NCBI RefSeq assembly: GCF_027587375.1
Contig: NZ_JAMXIC010000006.1
Coordinates: 124,001 to 188,000 of the forward strand
Direction: 5' to 3'
From: Arthrobacter sp. B2a2-09
Lineage (GTDB): Bacteria; Actinomycetota; Actinomycetes; Actinomycetales; Micrococcaceae
DNA: 64,000 nt
In this document: one piece after another, positions 1 through 8,886 of the stretch
Layout: every line of letters starts with the position of its first letter
Numbering within the stretch: the first letter of the stretch is position 1
The notes under the pieces: generated by a model
The model's database searches: none
Seen by the model: only the letters and a program-made list of their open reading frames with translations
Told to the model about the DNA's origin: nothing
Position numbers and translations under genes: made by a program

Positions 1-512
1 ACTTCCAGTGCGACCCCAAGGAAAACGTGGCCGACTGGGACGACGAGCGCATCTGGTCCGAATTCCGCAAACGCGTCAACGGAAACGGCTTTGAGCTCAA
101 GGAGGGGCCGGTCCTCGAAAAGATGGTCCTGCCGTTCCGCAGCTTCGTCCACACCCCGATGCGCCACGGGAACCTGTTCCTGGCCGGCGACGCCGCCCAC
201 ACCGTCCCGCCGACGGGTGCCAAGGGTCTCAATTTGGCCCTGCACGACGTCAAGGTGCTCTTCGAAGGCCTCGAGTCCTTCTACAGCGGCGGGTCTTCCA
301 CGCTCCTCGAGTCCTACAGCGACCGCGCCTTGGAACGCGTCTGGAAGGCCCAGCACTTCTCCTACTGGATGACGTCCATGCTGCACACTGTCCCCGGTTC
401 GGATGACTTCGGCCGTGCCCGCCAGCTTGGCGAACTCCATTCCGTGGTCTCCTCCTGGCACGCGCGGGCTTACCTTGCAGAGTCGTACACGGGGTGGCCG
501 GGGGCGAAGTAG
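1..512 (+). CDS. pobA: 4-hydroxybenzoate 3-monooxygenase, C-terminal part
   Basis: Roughly the last 170 codons of a class A flavoprotein hydroxylase; the start lies left of the window and the frame enters at base 3. The GDAAHTVPPTGAKG stretch at about 185-226 is the FAD-binding GD motif, and its surroundings are of the PobA type. PobA makes protocatechuate from 4-hydroxybenzoate with NAD(P)H and O2 in the cytoplasm, feeding the beta-ketoadipate pathway. The stop is the TAG at 510-512. The next gene is convergent. A related hydroxylase such as 3-hydroxybenzoate hydroxylase cannot be excluded without the N-terminus, but the motif context favours PobA. Confidence 0.85.
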   Translation, partial: FQCDPKENVADWDDERIWSEFRKRVNGNGFELKEGPVLEKMVLPFRSFVHTPMRHGNLFLAGDAAHTVPPTGAKGLNLALHDVKVLFEGLESFYSGGSSTLLESYSDRALERVWKAQHFSYWMTSMLHTVPGSDDFGRARQLGELHSVVSSWHARAYLAESYTGWPGAK

Positions 513-541
513 CTCCGCCGCGCGCGGCTTGGCGACACGCT

Positions 542-583
542 GAATGCCTGGCGCGGCGTGTATTCCGGTGTCGTCAGGCATTC
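542..583. terminator. Inverted repeat between convergent genes
   Basis: GAATGCCTG (542-550) and CAGGCATTC (575-583) are perfect 9-bp complements around 24 bp. They lie between the pobA stop and the convergent epimerase stop, so a shared terminator is the natural reading. There is no T-tract, so the role is inferred from position. Confidence 0.4.
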
Positions 584-597
584 TCCGCCGCGCCTGG

Positions 598-1599
598 TTA
601 TTTGCGCGTCGTCAGGTAACGGATTCCCCAGCTCGCTTCCCAGACCTCGCCGGGTTCCAGCCAGCGCAGGCCTTCGCCGCTGTTGAAGGCGTCGGCCGGC
701 GCCGTCATCGGTTCGACCGCGACGGCGGTCACCATGCCGCCGTCGGCTGCGAACTCCGTGGTGGTAAAGGCCTGGACGTAGCCGAAGGAGGCATCCATGT
801 ACATCTGGACTTGGCTACCGTCGGGCGCCTCGAGATAGTGCGCGGAGCTTCCGTCGTCCTCGCGGCGGACATCGCCCCAGGCGTCGTCGAGGTCAACGGC
901 GCCCACCAGCTGCCCGTTACGGAAATCGTTCGGGGTTCCGCTGACGTCCGTGGTGATTCCGCTCGGGTTCAGGCGTTCGTCCACCTCGATGTGGGTATCG
1001 GCGTTGATGTAGAGCGTGAGTTCTTCCGTGGGTACGTTACCCAAACGGAGGAAAGGATGGGCACCGAGCGCGACGGGCGCGGATCGGGGTCCGGTATTTT
1101 CCAGGCGGTGAGTGACGAGCAGCCCGTCCCCCACGAGTTGATAGCGGACCGACGTCGACAGCTCGAAGGGGTATCCCGGCTGCGGCGAGAGCCCGGCGCC
1201 GAGCGTGATGCTGTCCGCGGTCAGTGCACTGACGCTGTATGGAGTGTGCGTCAGCAATCCGTGCAGGGCATTGCCGTGGTCCGGTTCGGTGATGTCCAGT
1301 TGCTGGGCGACGCCGTCGTAGCTCCACGTGCCTCCAGCCACCCGGTTGGGCCACGGGACCAGGACCCAGCCCGCGCACCACGGCGGTTGGGCGTCGGAGG
1401 GGTAGTCCTGGACCAGGGCCACGCCGTCAACGTCGAGCTCCCGCAGGCTCGCGGCGATTTCCGTCACCACAACGCGCTGGCTGCGGCCGCCGATGCTGGC
1501 CATGAGTTCAAAGTGTTCGCCCATGGGCGATGCCGCGCGGTGACGCGGTTCCTGATTAAGCGAGGGTGCCTGATTGAGCGAGGGGGCCTGATTCGGCAT
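598..1599 (-). CDS. Aldose 1-epimerase family protein
   Basis: 333 aa of the galactose-mutarotase fold, which interconverts alpha and beta anomers of free aldoses in the cytoplasm. The conserved PWPNR stretch (about 82-86), the active-site histidines in NALHG (H113) and GAHPF (H181) and the family length are visible. It starts 11 bp after the ROK gene stop and is the third gene of a minus-strand operon with alditol oxidase and ROK regulator, so the substrate is probably xylose or a related pentose. The first 16 residues contain the tandem repeat NQAPSL-NQAPSL-NQEP, unusual for the family. An alternative start at Met26 (1524) removes it, but neither start has a strong ribosome-binding site. 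Confidence 0.85.
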   Translation of the reverse strand: MPNQAPSLNQAPSLNQEPRHRAASPMGEHFELMASIGGRSQRVVVTEIAASLRELDVDGVALVQDYPSDAQPPWCAGWVLVPWPNRVAGGTWSYDGVAQQLDITEPDHGNALHGLLTHTPYSVSALTADSITLGAGLSPQPGYPFELSTSVRYQLVGDGLLVTHRLENTGPRSAPVALGAHPFLRLGNVPTEELTLYINADTHIEVDERLNPSGITTDVSGTPNDFRNGQLVGAVDLDDAWGDVRREDDGSSAHYLEAPDGSQVQMYMDASFGYVQAFTTTEFAADGGMVTAVAVEPMTAPADAFNSGEGLRWLEPGEVWEASWGIRYLTTRK

Positions 1600-1610
1600 G
1601 GTTGACCTGA

Positions 1611-2816
1611 CTAAGAAGTAGGGGAAGGGAATGCGCCGGCAGGGTCCGCGAGGAACTGCGCAAAGGCCAGTTCCGCTGCTCCGATCATCATGAGATCCGA
1701 GCCGAGGGCAGCCCGGTAGATCTTTACCTGGCCAGCCGGTCCGTCCAGCGCCTGGGACCGGAGCGAGTTGTCCAATGTCCCGGGAGACAGCGCGTGCAAG
1801 ACGCCGAGGAAGCCATCGAGGACGATCGCTTCAGGGTTGAACGTGTTCACTGCATTCCGCAAGGCGATGCCGAGATACTCAAGCTGGCGTGCCACTTCCG
1901 CGGCCACCGCTTCGCTGCTGTTCGCACGGAGCGCCTGCTCGAGTTGGCCGGCATCCCCGCCGCCGATCCCGGCCAGTTCAAAAAGCGGTGACTGGGAGAC
2001 TTCGGTTTCAAGGCAGCCCGTGGCCCCACAGTGGCAAGGTTTGCCGGACGAGCGGACAAAGGTGTGTCCAAGTTCCCCGGCGTAGCCGGATGTTCCGCGA
2101 AGCAATTCCCCGTCAGCGATGATTCCGCCGCCGATGCCGCTGGCTCCGCCGTTGAGGAAGATCAGGTTCTTCTGGCCCGCGCCGGCGCCGAAGAGGAGCT
2201 CGCCCTCAGCGCCGAGCGATGCGTCGTTGGCCGCGTGGCAGGGGTATCCGGTGGCCTCGCCGAGCATGCGGGCCACGGGCTCATCGCGCCAGCCCAGATG
2301 CGGGGCATGCCGGACCACGCCGTCGTCGCGGTTGACGAGCCCGGGCACGGCGATGCCCACGCCCATGACCCGATACGAAGCGTCGAGCTCGGACCGCATT
2401 CCGGCGATCACTGCGGCCGCGATGTTCACGGCTTCCTTGGCCGTCGGGATCCGTTCGGTGTCGAAACGGATCTTCTTCTGGACCTTCCCCCCGAGGCCGA
2501 CAAGACCGATGGTGACAGCATCGATCTCCGGATTGACCGCAAGGGCGGCTATGGATGGCCGCGGATGGACGATGGGGCTGGGCCTGCCCACCTGGGCTTC
2601 ACCGGAGGGCGCCGTCTCATACACCACTTCCAAGTTCACGAGTTGCCCTATCAACGCGCCTACCGTGGACCGGTTCAGGCCCGTGCGCTTGGTCAGCTGG
2701 GCGCGGCTGAGTACACCGTTGTGATGGACAAGGGAGGTCAGCAGTGCCAAGTTGTTGCGCCGCGACGGATCCGGCTCGCTGGCGGTGACGGGATTTCGGG
2801 TGGGGGAGGGCATCAT
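1611..2816 (-). CDS. ROK-family transcriptional regulator (XylR-like)
   Basis: 401 aa from ATG 2816. An N-terminal winged helix-turn-helix (about residues 25-70, with SRAQLTKRTGLNRSTV) is followed by a sugar-kinase-like ROK domain. The zinc-binding signature is present as CHCGATGCLE, with the upstream His in GELGHTF. Such proteins repress sugar genes and release DNA on binding sugar. The frame is open upstream, but the extra 64 codons would overlap the oxidase gene and look non-native. This start is 10 bp past the oxidase stop, with no clear Shine-Dalgarno, so coupled translation is likely. Lying opposite xylAB, it probably controls xylose genes; this is inference. Confidence 0.85.
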   Translation of the reverse strand: MMPSPTRNPVTASEPDPSRRNNLALLTSLVHHNGVLSRAQLTKRTGLNRSTVGALIGQLVNLEVVYETAPSGEAQVGRPSPIVHPRPSIAALAVNPEIDAVTIGLVGLGGKVQKKIRFDTERIPTAKEAVNIAAAVIAGMRSELDASYRVMGVGIAVPGLVNRDDGVVRHAPHLGWRDEPVARMLGEATGYPCHAANDASLGAEGELLFGAGAGQKNLIFLNGGASGIGGGIIADGELLRGTSGYAGELGHTFVRSSGKPCHCGATGCLETEVSQSPLFELAGIGGGDAGQLEQALRANSSEAVAAEVARQLEYLGIALRNAVNTFNPEAIVLDGFLGVLHALSPGTLDNSLRSQALDGPAGQVKIYRAALGSDLMMIGAAELAFAQFLADPAGAFPSPTS

Positions 2817-2826
2817 CGCGACAATA

Positions 2827-4092
2827 TCAGCTCCCAAACACCGTTCGGTCCAGGAAGTCGTTGCGGAACTTTCCGGAAGGATCCAGCCGATCAGCCAGGG
2901 CGATGAAGTCGCCGAAACGAGGGTACAAGGGCGCGACGGCGGCAGCACCGGCGTCGAACAGCTTGCCCCAGTGCGGCCTCGCGGCGAACGGAGCCAGTTC
3001 CGCCTCAAGCAGCGGCAGGATGGCTTCGACCGCTTGCTGATCCTGGCGCCAGGTGAAGTGCAAACCGATGCCGTCGCGGCCGTAGTTGGCGCTCAGCCAG
3101 AGCTGGTCGGCAGCCACCGTGCGGATTTCGCCAACCAGCAGCAGTGGAGTCACGACGTCGGAGAGCCTGCGCACAGTTCGGAGGGCGTCTACGGCGTGTT
3201 CCCGGGGGATGAGGTACTCGCTCTGCAGCTCGTCGCCTTGGCTCGGAGTGAATTCCATCCTGAAATGGGCCAGCCGGTCAGACCACGGCCCGGCAATGCC
3301 GAGCTGCTGCGTGCAGTTGCTGCCTGACACGCCGGGAAGAGGGTGCCGTGCTTCCGTTGCCGGAGTCCCGCCGAAGAAACCTGACGTTTCCGGCGCCGGA
3401 TCGCCGCTGCGCCTCTTGAGCCACGCTTGACCCACTGTCTCTCCGCTCCAGTCGGTGAACAGGCTGACACTGTAGGCGGAGGAGGCTATCTGGTCGAAGT
3501 TTTCCAGGACGAGATCCCAGTTGAGGTTTTCGAAGACGCTCTGGGCGACATCGAAGCTTGGCTGGATGTCCAGCGTCAGTTTGGTGACGATGCCGAGTGC
3601 GCCGAGTCCCACCACCATGCCGTCGAAATCCTCGTCGCCGCGGCGCACGCTGAGAATGCTGCCGTCCGCCGTGACCAGTTCAAGGCCCGCGACGGCGGTG
3701 GCCAGGTTGCCGTTGGCGGCACCGGAGCCATGAGTGGCGGTAGCGACAGCTCCTGCCACCGAAATGTGGGGGAGCGATGCCAGATTGTGAAGGGCGAAAC
3801 CCTGGCGCTGGAGTTCTGCAGCCAATGTCCCGTAACGCGTGCCGCCGCTCACGGTGACGGTCATGTTGGCCGCATCCACATTGATGCCAGGATCCAGACG
3901 GTCCAGCACCACGAGAGTGCCGGACGTGTCCGCGATGGAGTTGAAGGAATGGCGGGACCCGAGCGCACGAATCTTTTTGGCGCCTGCCACGAGCTCCTGG
4001 AGTTCCTCCACGCTGGCGGGATGGGCGAGCTGCGGTGCCTGGTAGCTGTAGTTTCCTGCCCAATTGCGTTCCGCCACCAGCTGATCAGTCAC
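2827..4092 (-). CDS. FAD-dependent alditol (xylitol) oxidase
   Basis: 421 aa, close in length and motif order to Streptomyces coelicolor AldO (418 aa). AldO oxidises the terminal hydroxyl of xylitol, sorbitol and similar polyols with O2, forming aldose and H2O2. The PCMH-type FAD domain has GSRHSFN with His48, the position of covalent FAD attachment in AldO. SLPHISVAG, EIRTVAAD, HFTW and HWGK carry counterparts of the AldO active-site Ser, Glu/Arg, Thr and Lys. No signal peptide is seen, so it is cytoplasmic. It leads a three-gene minus-strand operon. D-arabinono- or gulono-lactone oxidases are relatives, but the AldO motifs argue for alditol oxidase. Confidence 0.88.
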   Translation of the reverse strand: MTDQLVAERNWAGNYSYQAPQLAHPASVEELQELVAGAKKIRALGSRHSFNSIADTSGTLVVLDRLDPGINVDAANMTVTVSGGTRYGTLAAELQRQGFALHNLASLPHISVAGAVATATHGSGAANGNLATAVAGLELVTADGSILSVRRGDEDFDGMVVGLGALGIVTKLTLDIQPSFDVAQSVFENLNWDLVLENFDQIASSAYSVSLFTDWSGETVGQAWLKRRSGDPAPETSGFFGGTPATEARHPLPGVSGSNCTQQLGIAGPWSDRLAHFRMEFTPSQGDELQSEYLIPREHAVDALRTVRRLSDVVTPLLLVGEIRTVAADQLWLSANYGRDGIGLHFTWRQDQQAVEAILPLLEAELAPFAARPHWGKLFDAGAAAVAPLYPRFGDFIALADRLDPSGKFRNDFLDRTVFGS

Positions 4093-4297
4093 TGTTGAAT
4101 CCTTCGTTCAAGGGCCCCGCGGCCTTATTTGATGTCCATAACAACATAATGGCTGGACAGTCGCGGCGCCAGATCCTTTTGCTAATTTTTCGTTGCTTGG
4201 GTGAAAAATCTTCTTGGCTCCAAGTGGTTGACATCACGAAGATTCGTAATATGTTGGATAGCAAAACAAACTCCACATCGACTACCCGGAGCACTCA
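4093..4297. promoter_or_regulatory. Divergent control region between alditol oxidase operon and xylA
   Basis: This AT-richer 205-bp gap must hold both promoters. It contains the perfect 7-bp inverted repeat ATTTTTC / GAAAAAT at 4185-4191 and 4203-4209, a candidate operator for the neighbouring ROK repressor. A TTGACA hexamer lies at 4228-4233 and TAATAT at 4247-4252, but only 13 bp separate them, so they are not a normal pair. A good GGAG ribosome-binding site precedes the xylA ATG. Confidence 0.5.
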
Positions 4298-5488
4298 ATG
4301 ACGATTCAGCCCACCCGTGAAGACAAGTTCTCGTTCGGCCTTTGGACCGTGGGTTGGGAGGCGCAGGACCAATTCGGTTCCGCCACCCGCCCTCCCCTGG
4401 ACACCGTGGAAGCCGTCAACCGGCTCAGCGACCTTGGCGCCTACGGCATCACTTTCCACGACAATGACCTGTTCCCCTTCGGTTGCTCGGCTGCCGATCG
4501 CCAGCGCGAAATCGACCGGTTGCAGGGAGCGCTCAAAGCCACGGGGATGATCGTTCCCATGGTTACCACCAACCTGTTCAGCCACCCCGTCTTCAAGGAC
4601 GGCGGTTTCACGAGCAACGATCGCGGCGTCCGCCGCTTCGCCTTGCGCAAAGTGCTGGACAACATCGATCTCGCCGCCGAACTCGGCGCCGAAACCTTCG
4701 TCATGTGGGGCGGCCGCGAAGGCAGCGAGTACGACGCTGCCAAGGACATCCGCGGAGCGCTCGAGCGCTACCGCGAGGCCGTCAACCTGCTAGGCGACTA
4801 CGTCACGGACAAGGGCTACAACATCCGCTTCGCGATCGAGCCGAAGCCGAACGAACCCCGTGGCGACATCCTGCTCCCCACCCTCGGCCACGCCCTGGCG
4901 TTCATCGAAACGCTGGAACGCCCGGAACTCGTTGGCATCAACCCCGAAACCGGCCACGAGCAGATGGCCGGGCTGAACTTCACGCACGGCATCGCCCAGG
5001 CTTTGTACCAGGGCAAGCTCTTCCACATCGACCTCAACGGCCAGCGCAGCATCAAGTTCGATCAGGACCTGGTGTTCGGCCACGGTGACCTGCAGAACGC
5101 CTTCTCCCTGGTGGACTTGCTCGAAAACGGCGGTCCCGACGGCGGCCCGTCCTACCAGGGCCCGCGCCACTTCGACTACAAGCCCAGCCGCACCGAAGAC
5201 ATCGACGGCGTGTGGGACTCCGCGGCCGCGAACATGCAGACCTACTTGCTGCTCAAGGAGCGCGCCAAGGCATTCCGTGCCGACCCCGAGGTCCAGGAAG
5301 CCCTCCAGGCTTCACGCGTGGCCGAAATCAACGAGCCCACCCTGAATCCGGGCGAAGGCTACGAGCAGTTGCGTGCGGACAAATCCGCCTACGAGGACTT
5401 CGACGCCGATGCCTACTTTGGCGGCAAGGGCTTCGGATTCGTGAAGCTCCAGCAGCTCTTCATCGAGCACCTCCTCGGAGCGCGCTGA
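4298..5488 (+). CDS. xylA: Xylose isomerase
   Basis: 396 aa cytoplasmic TIM-barrel enzyme converting D-xylose to D-xylulose. All catalytic and metal residues sit at the numbering of Streptomyces enzymes: H54 and D57 (FHDND), E181 and K183 ([10 protein letters not shown]), E217 and H220 (NPETGHEQ), and D245, D255 and D257 (HIDLNGQ to FDQD). It is the first gene of a plus-strand run with xylB only 4 bp downstream. The ATG follows a GGAG box. Regulation by the divergent ROK protein is inferred from gene order and the shared control region. Confidence 0.97.
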   Translation: MTIQPTREDKFSFGLWTVGWEAQDQFGSATRPPLDTVEAVNRLSDLGAYGITFHDNDLFPFGCSAADRQREIDRLQGALKATGMIVPMVTTNLFSHPVFKDGGFTSNDRGVRRFALRKVLDNIDLAAELGAETFVMWGGREGSEYDAAKDIRGALERYREAVNLLGDYVTDKGYNIRFAIEPKPNEPRGDILLPTLGHALAFIETLERPELVGINPETGHEQMAGLNFTHGIAQALYQGKLFHIDLNGQRSIKFDQDLVFGHGDLQNAFSLVDLLENGGPDGGPSYQGPRHFDYKPSRTEDIDGVWDSAAANMQTYLLLKERAKAFRADPEVQEALQASRVAEINEPTLNPGEGYEQLRADKSAYEDFDADAYFGGKGFGFVKLQQLFIEHLLGAR

Positions 5489-5492
5489 TCCC

Positions 5493-7007
5493 GTGGCCGC
5501 TGCTTCCTTGAACCTTGTTGCCGGGGTTGATTCCTCTACTCAAAGCTGCAAAGTGGTGGTCCTGGACGCTGAAAGCGGTGCGCTCGTGCGTTCGGGCCGG
5601 GCGAGCCATCCGGATGGAACGGAAGTCCATCCGGACGAGTGGTGGCGGGCGCTTTCCGAAGCGTTCGACGACGCCGGCGGCCTGGCCGATGTCAGGGCAC
5701 TGTCCGTAGGGGGCCAGCAGCACGGCATGGTGCTGCTGGACCGCGACGGAAACGTGGTGCGGCCGGCGTTGCTGTGGAACGACACGCGCTCGGCCGGATC
5801 CGCTGAAGACCTCACCGCAGAAGTAGGGGCGGAGGACTTCGCCCGCCGGACCGGGCTGGTGCCAGTGGCTTCCTTCACCATCACGAAGATCCGCTGGATC
5901 AGGGACCACGAACCCGAAAGCATGGCCAAGGTGGCCGCCGTCGCGCTCCCTCACGACTGGCTCACGTGGCGTCTCCGCGGTTTCGGTCCAGCTGGCTCCA
6001 GCCCGCTGGGGCCGGACCTGGACGAACTCACCACTGACCGTTCGGACGCCAGCGGCACCGGCTACTGGAGTCCGCTGACCGGACGCTACGATCTGGACTT
6101 GTTCAAACTGGCGTTCGGCCGGGACGCCCGGGAAGCCTTGGGCGGGGCGGCGGCGCCGACGCCCGGCGTCGTCGTGCCCCGTGTGCTCGGCCCCGGTGAA
6201 ACCGCAGGGCGCGTGCACCCGGCGTGTTTCGGCGGGCCTAGCGCAAGCAGCGCTGCCGAGGGCGGGACCGTGCTCGGTGTCGGGGCGGGGGACAATGCCG
6301 CCGCCGCACTGGGCCTTGGAGCCAAACCCGGCGACGTCGTCGTGTCCGTGGGCACCAGTGGCACGGTGTTCGCCGTCGACTCCTCGCCGGGGAACGATGC
6401 GAGCGGGACCGTGGCGGGCTTCGCGGATGCGAGTGGGGAGTACTTGCCGATCGCCGTGACGCTGAACGCCGCCCGTGTGCTCAGTTCGGTTGCCGAAGTG
6501 CTCGACGTCGACTTCGACGAGCTTTCCCGGCTCGCCCTCGAGGCCGAGCCGGGCTCGGGAGGTGTGGTGCTGGTGCCGTATTTCGAAGGGGAACGGACTC
6601 CCAATCTGCCCCATGCGAAGGCCAGTTTCCACGGTCTCAGCATTGCCTCCACCACCCGGCCGAATATCGCCCGGGCGGCTATCGAGGGCATGCTGTGCGG
6701 ACTCGCGGGAGGCCTGGATGCACTGCGTGACCAGGGTGGCCGTGCGGAGCGATTGCTGCTGATTGGCGGTGCCGTACAGAACCCTGCTGTCCAAAGGATT
6801 GCGGCACAGGTGTTCGACCTCCCTGTGGTGGTTCCGAGCCCAGGCGAATACGTTGCCCGGGGGGCGGCCGTTCAGGCGGCGTGGGCGCTCACAGGGTATC
6901 GCCCGGATTGGCCCGTGGCCCTGGATGCCACACCCGAACCGGACTTCCGGTCCTCCATCGGACAGAACTACAGGAAGGTCAGTGCCAGCGTTGATACCGG
7001 CAACTGA
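5493..7007 (+). CDS. xylB: Xylulokinase
   Basis: 504 aa FGGY-family kinase phosphorylating D-xylulose to xylulose 5-phosphate for the pentose phosphate pathway. It starts at GTG, 4 bp after xylA. Seen are the N-terminal ATPase-fold motif [10 protein letters not shown], the substrate-side motif [11 protein letters not shown], the phosphate loop [12 protein letters not shown], and the C-terminal FGGY signature region [17 protein letters not shown] loop around residues 160-190 is somewhat long, but overall length is normal. The xylA link makes xylulose the expected substrate. Confidence 0.95.
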   Translation: MAAASLNLVAGVDSSTQSCKVVVLDAESGALVRSGRASHPDGTEVHPDEWWRALSEAFDDAGGLADVRALSVGGQQHGMVLLDRDGNVVRPALLWNDTRSAGSAEDLTAEVGAEDFARRTGLVPVASFTITKIRWIRDHEPESMAKVAAVALPHDWLTWRLRGFGPAGSSPLGPDLDELTTDRSDASGTGYWSPLTGRYDLDLFKLAFGRDAREALGGAAAPTPGVVVPRVLGPGETAGRVHPACFGGPSASSAAEGGTVLGVGAGDNAAAALGLGAKPGDVVVSVGTSGTVFAVDSSPGNDASGTVAGFADASGEYLPIAVTLNAARVLSSVAEVLDVDFDELSRLALEAEPGSGGVVLVPYFEGERTPNLPHAKASFHGLSIASTTRPNIARAAIEGMLCGLAGGLDALRDQGGRAERLLLIGGAVQNPAVQRIAAQVFDLPVVVPSPGEYVARGAAVQAAWALTGYRPDWPVALDATPEPDFRSSIGQNYRKVSASVDTGN

Positions 7008-7023
7008 ACCGCTGCTCGCCAGG

Positions 7024-8067
7024 ATGCCGCTTCTTGATTCCCTGAACCAGGATCCGGTGCCTGCATCGGGCGATCCCGTCCGGTGGGGAGTCATTTCCAC
7101 CGGACGGATCGCGTCGACCGTCGTGCAGGACCTCGCCCTGCTGCCTGACGCCGTCCTGCAGTCCGTCAGTTCCCGGACCCAGGAAAACGCGGAGGCGTTT
7201 GCCTCCGAACACGGCTTCCAAAGCGCCTACGGCGACGACGGTGGGCTTCCGGGATATCAGCGTCTGCTCCAGGATCCTGCAGTGGATGTTGTCTACGTGG
7301 CAACGCCGCACACGAGCCACTACTCGGTGGCGAAGGCTGCCCTCGAAGCCGGGAAGCACGTCTTGTGCGAGAAACCGCTGACCATCAACGCCCGCGAAGC
7401 AGAAGAGCTGGTCCGGCTGGCCCGGGAGAAAAGCCTGTTCCTGATGGAAGCCGTATGGACCCGCTTCCTGCCCAGTGTGCAGCGGGCGGCGGAAATCATC
7501 GCATCCGGAGAACTCGGCGAGATTCGGTGGGTGCAGGCAGATCTCGGATTTCCGGCGCCGCACCATCCCGAATCCCGGCTGTGGAGGCGCGACGACGGGG
7601 GAGGCGCCTTGATGGACGTGGGTGTTTATCCCTTGACGTGGGCGCTGATCAGCTTGGGGCGCCCCGACTCGTTGACGGCCACAGCGCATCTCAGCGATGG
7701 CGGAGTGGATTCCGAGACCGCCCTGACGCTGTCCTATTCCTCCGGGGCGCAGGTCCAAGCCATGACCTCGTTGACCGCGGCCACCCCACAAAATGCCACC
7801 GTATGCGGCACGAAGGGGATGCTGCGGTGCAATGCGCCGTTGTTCAATCCGACCGAGCTGAACATCACCTCCGGCTCCGGCGAACAAAGGGTGGAGAAAT
7901 TCATCCCGGTCGGCCGTGGATACACGTACCAGCTGCGCGAAGTGATCCGCTGCCTGCAGCAGGGCCTTCTCGAGAGCCCCACGATGCCGTTGGCAGATAC
8001 CTTGACCACCATGTCCCTGCTGGATGAAGCACGCAGCCAAGCGGGAATCAGCTACCCAGGGGACTAG
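7024..8067 (+). CDS. Gfo/Idh/MocA-family oxidoreductase (dihydrodiol / xylose dehydrogenase-like)
   Basis: 347 aa from ATG 7024. An N-terminal Rossmann fold (WGVISTGRIAST) is followed by the family EKP motif (CEKPLTINA). MEAVWTRFLPSVQ is typical of the dimeric dihydrodiol dehydrogenase / NADP-dependent xylose dehydrogenase branch. It probably oxidises a pyranose such as xylose or a derivative. It follows xylB by 16 bp in the same direction. The ribosome-binding site is weak; TTG at 6991 with an upstream AGGAAGG is an alternative start that would overlap xylB. The exact substrate cannot be read from sequence. Confidence 0.8.
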   Translation: MPLLDSLNQDPVPASGDPVRWGVISTGRIASTVVQDLALLPDAVLQSVSSRTQENAEAFASEHGFQSAYGDDGGLPGYQRLLQDPAVDVVYVATPHTSHYSVAKAALEAGKHVLCEKPLTINAREAEELVRLAREKSLFLMEAVWTRFLPSVQRAAEIIASGELGEIRWVQADLGFPAPHHPESRLWRRDDGGGALMDVGVYPLTWALISLGRPDSLTATAHLSDGGVDSETALTLSYSSGAQVQAMTSLTAATPQNATVCGTKGMLRCNAPLFNPTELNITSGSGEQRVEKFIPVGRGYTYQLREVIRCLQQGLLESPTMPLADTLTTMSLLDEARSQAGISYPGD

Positions 8068-8080
8068 GGGCGGCGGGGCT

Positions 8081-8398
8081 TTGGCGTTGATCAGCCGTAG
8101 CCATGAACTAGGTGAAATCGATGACCTTCTCGAAGCTGCGGCTCTGGGCGAGTTGGAGGACACCGGTGACGCGAGAACGCCGATTAAGCCGATCCGGTCG
8201 GATCCCGAGGTCTATGAGCTGCGACGAAAGGCGCTATCGAAACAACTTCGGTTCTATCACGCTGAACCCGACGACCTTCCTGATGGACTCTTGGCGCTCC
8301 ACAAGCACATGAAAGGAGCGGTCTCGCAGCAGGAAGAGATCGACTTTGCCGTGGACCGGTATGGGTCTGGCCGTCCTAACGGCTGGACCAAATCTTGA
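8081..8398 (+). CDS. HigB/RelE-like toxin of a TAC module (short N-terminus)
   Basis: About 105 aa from TTG 8081, which has AGGGG a few bases upstream. An ATG at 8024 would add 19 residues but overlap the previous gene. The C-terminal part matches HigB1-type toxins: IKPIRSDPEVYELR, then KQLRFYHAEP, LLALHKHMK and a final EIDFAVDRY helix. These are mRNA interferases kept silent by the partner antitoxin. The first beta strand and part of helix 1 seen in M. tuberculosis HigB1 are not recognisable, so the toxin may be truncated or divergent. Base composition falls below that of the flanking genes, which suggests transfer. Confidence 0.65.
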   Translation: MALISRSHELGEIDDLLEAAALGELEDTGDARTPIKPIRSDPEVYELRRKALSKQLRFYHAEPDDLPDGLLALHKHMKGAVSQQEEIDFAVDRYGSGRPNGWTKS

Positions 8399-8410
8399 TT
8401 CAGGCGAACT

Positions 8411-8446
8411 GCACAACCTTAAGGTTGTGCGGCTATGATGGCGTCA
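8411..8446 (+). promoter_or_regulatory. Palindromic operator and leaderless antitoxin promoter
   Basis: GCACAACCTTAAGGTTGTGC (8411-8430) is a perfect 20-bp palindrome just after the toxin stop. A -10-like TATGAT (8434-8439) follows, and the antitoxin ATG at 8446 lies 7 bases beyond its end, where transcription should begin. No Shine-Dalgarno precedes this ATG, so the mRNA is probably leaderless. The palindrome covers the -35 area and is the likely autorepression site of the antitoxin. Confidence 0.7.
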
Positions 8447-8886
8447 TGTCCACAGCCCAAACCGCCGTCCCGATGGTGACCCCGGAATTAGTGAGGGCCC
8501 GAGCAAAGGTTCTGGCCCGGGAGCATCGAACGATGCGCTCCGAACTTGTCCGCCTTCGCCGCGAAGGAGGTCTAACCCAAGGCGACGTTGCTGAGCGTAT
8601 GGGCGTCTCGCAACAGGCCGTCTCGAAATTCGAACGCTATGACTCTGATCCGAAGTTGTCGACAGTGCGACGGTACGCCAACGCCGTTGGGGCATTGATA
8701 GAGCATCGAATTGAGCGTGACCAGGGCCAATCGGTCTTCCTCGCTGCGGCAAAATCCGATTGGGTGCAAATGGACGTCGTCAACTCCCTTCCTGTCCGGG
8801 GCGCTCACACCCGAGCAGTTCGGCTTGGCCCGGCTGCTTGGTCTACTCCGACATCCAAACAGACCGATTTCGACTTGGCGCGGTGA
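8446..8886 (+). CDS. XRE-family antitoxin (HigA-like) with chaperone-addiction tail
   Basis: 146 aa. The helix-turn-helix (LTQGDVAERMGVSQQAVSKFE) is followed by SDPKLSTVRRYANAVG, nearly the same wording as M. tuberculosis HigA1. A C-terminal extension of some 50 residues has aromatic spots (DWVQM, AAWST) and ends TDFDLAR. In known TAC systems such a tail must be bound by the SecB-like chaperone for the antitoxin to fold and survive. The antitoxin should neutralise the upstream toxin and repress from 8411-8430. Its stop overlaps the next start (GTGA). An ATG at 8395 is in frame, but it precedes the palindrome and is disfavoured. Confidence 0.85.
   Translation: MSTAQTAVPMVTPELVRARAKVLAREHRTMRSELVRLRREGGLTQGDVAERMGVSQQAVSKFERYDSDPKLSTVRRYANAVGALIEHRIERDQGQSVFLAAAKSDWVQMDVVNSLPVRGAHTRAVRLGPAAWSTPTSKQTDFDLAR

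Noticed and set aside
544..1605. Plus-strand open frame of 353 codons opposite the aldose epimerase
   Set aside because: High-GC antisense frame. It lacks any recognisable motif, while the minus strand encodes a full mutarotase with conserved histidines.
4228..4252. TTGACA/TAATAT as the xylA promoter
   Set aside because: The hexamers are only 13 bp apart, too close for a sigma-70-type promoter. Kept as AT-rich words only.
5460..7100. Minus-strand open frame of 546 codons over xylB
   Set aside because: Shadow of codon bias. xylB on the plus strand has all FGGY kinase motifs and fits the operon.
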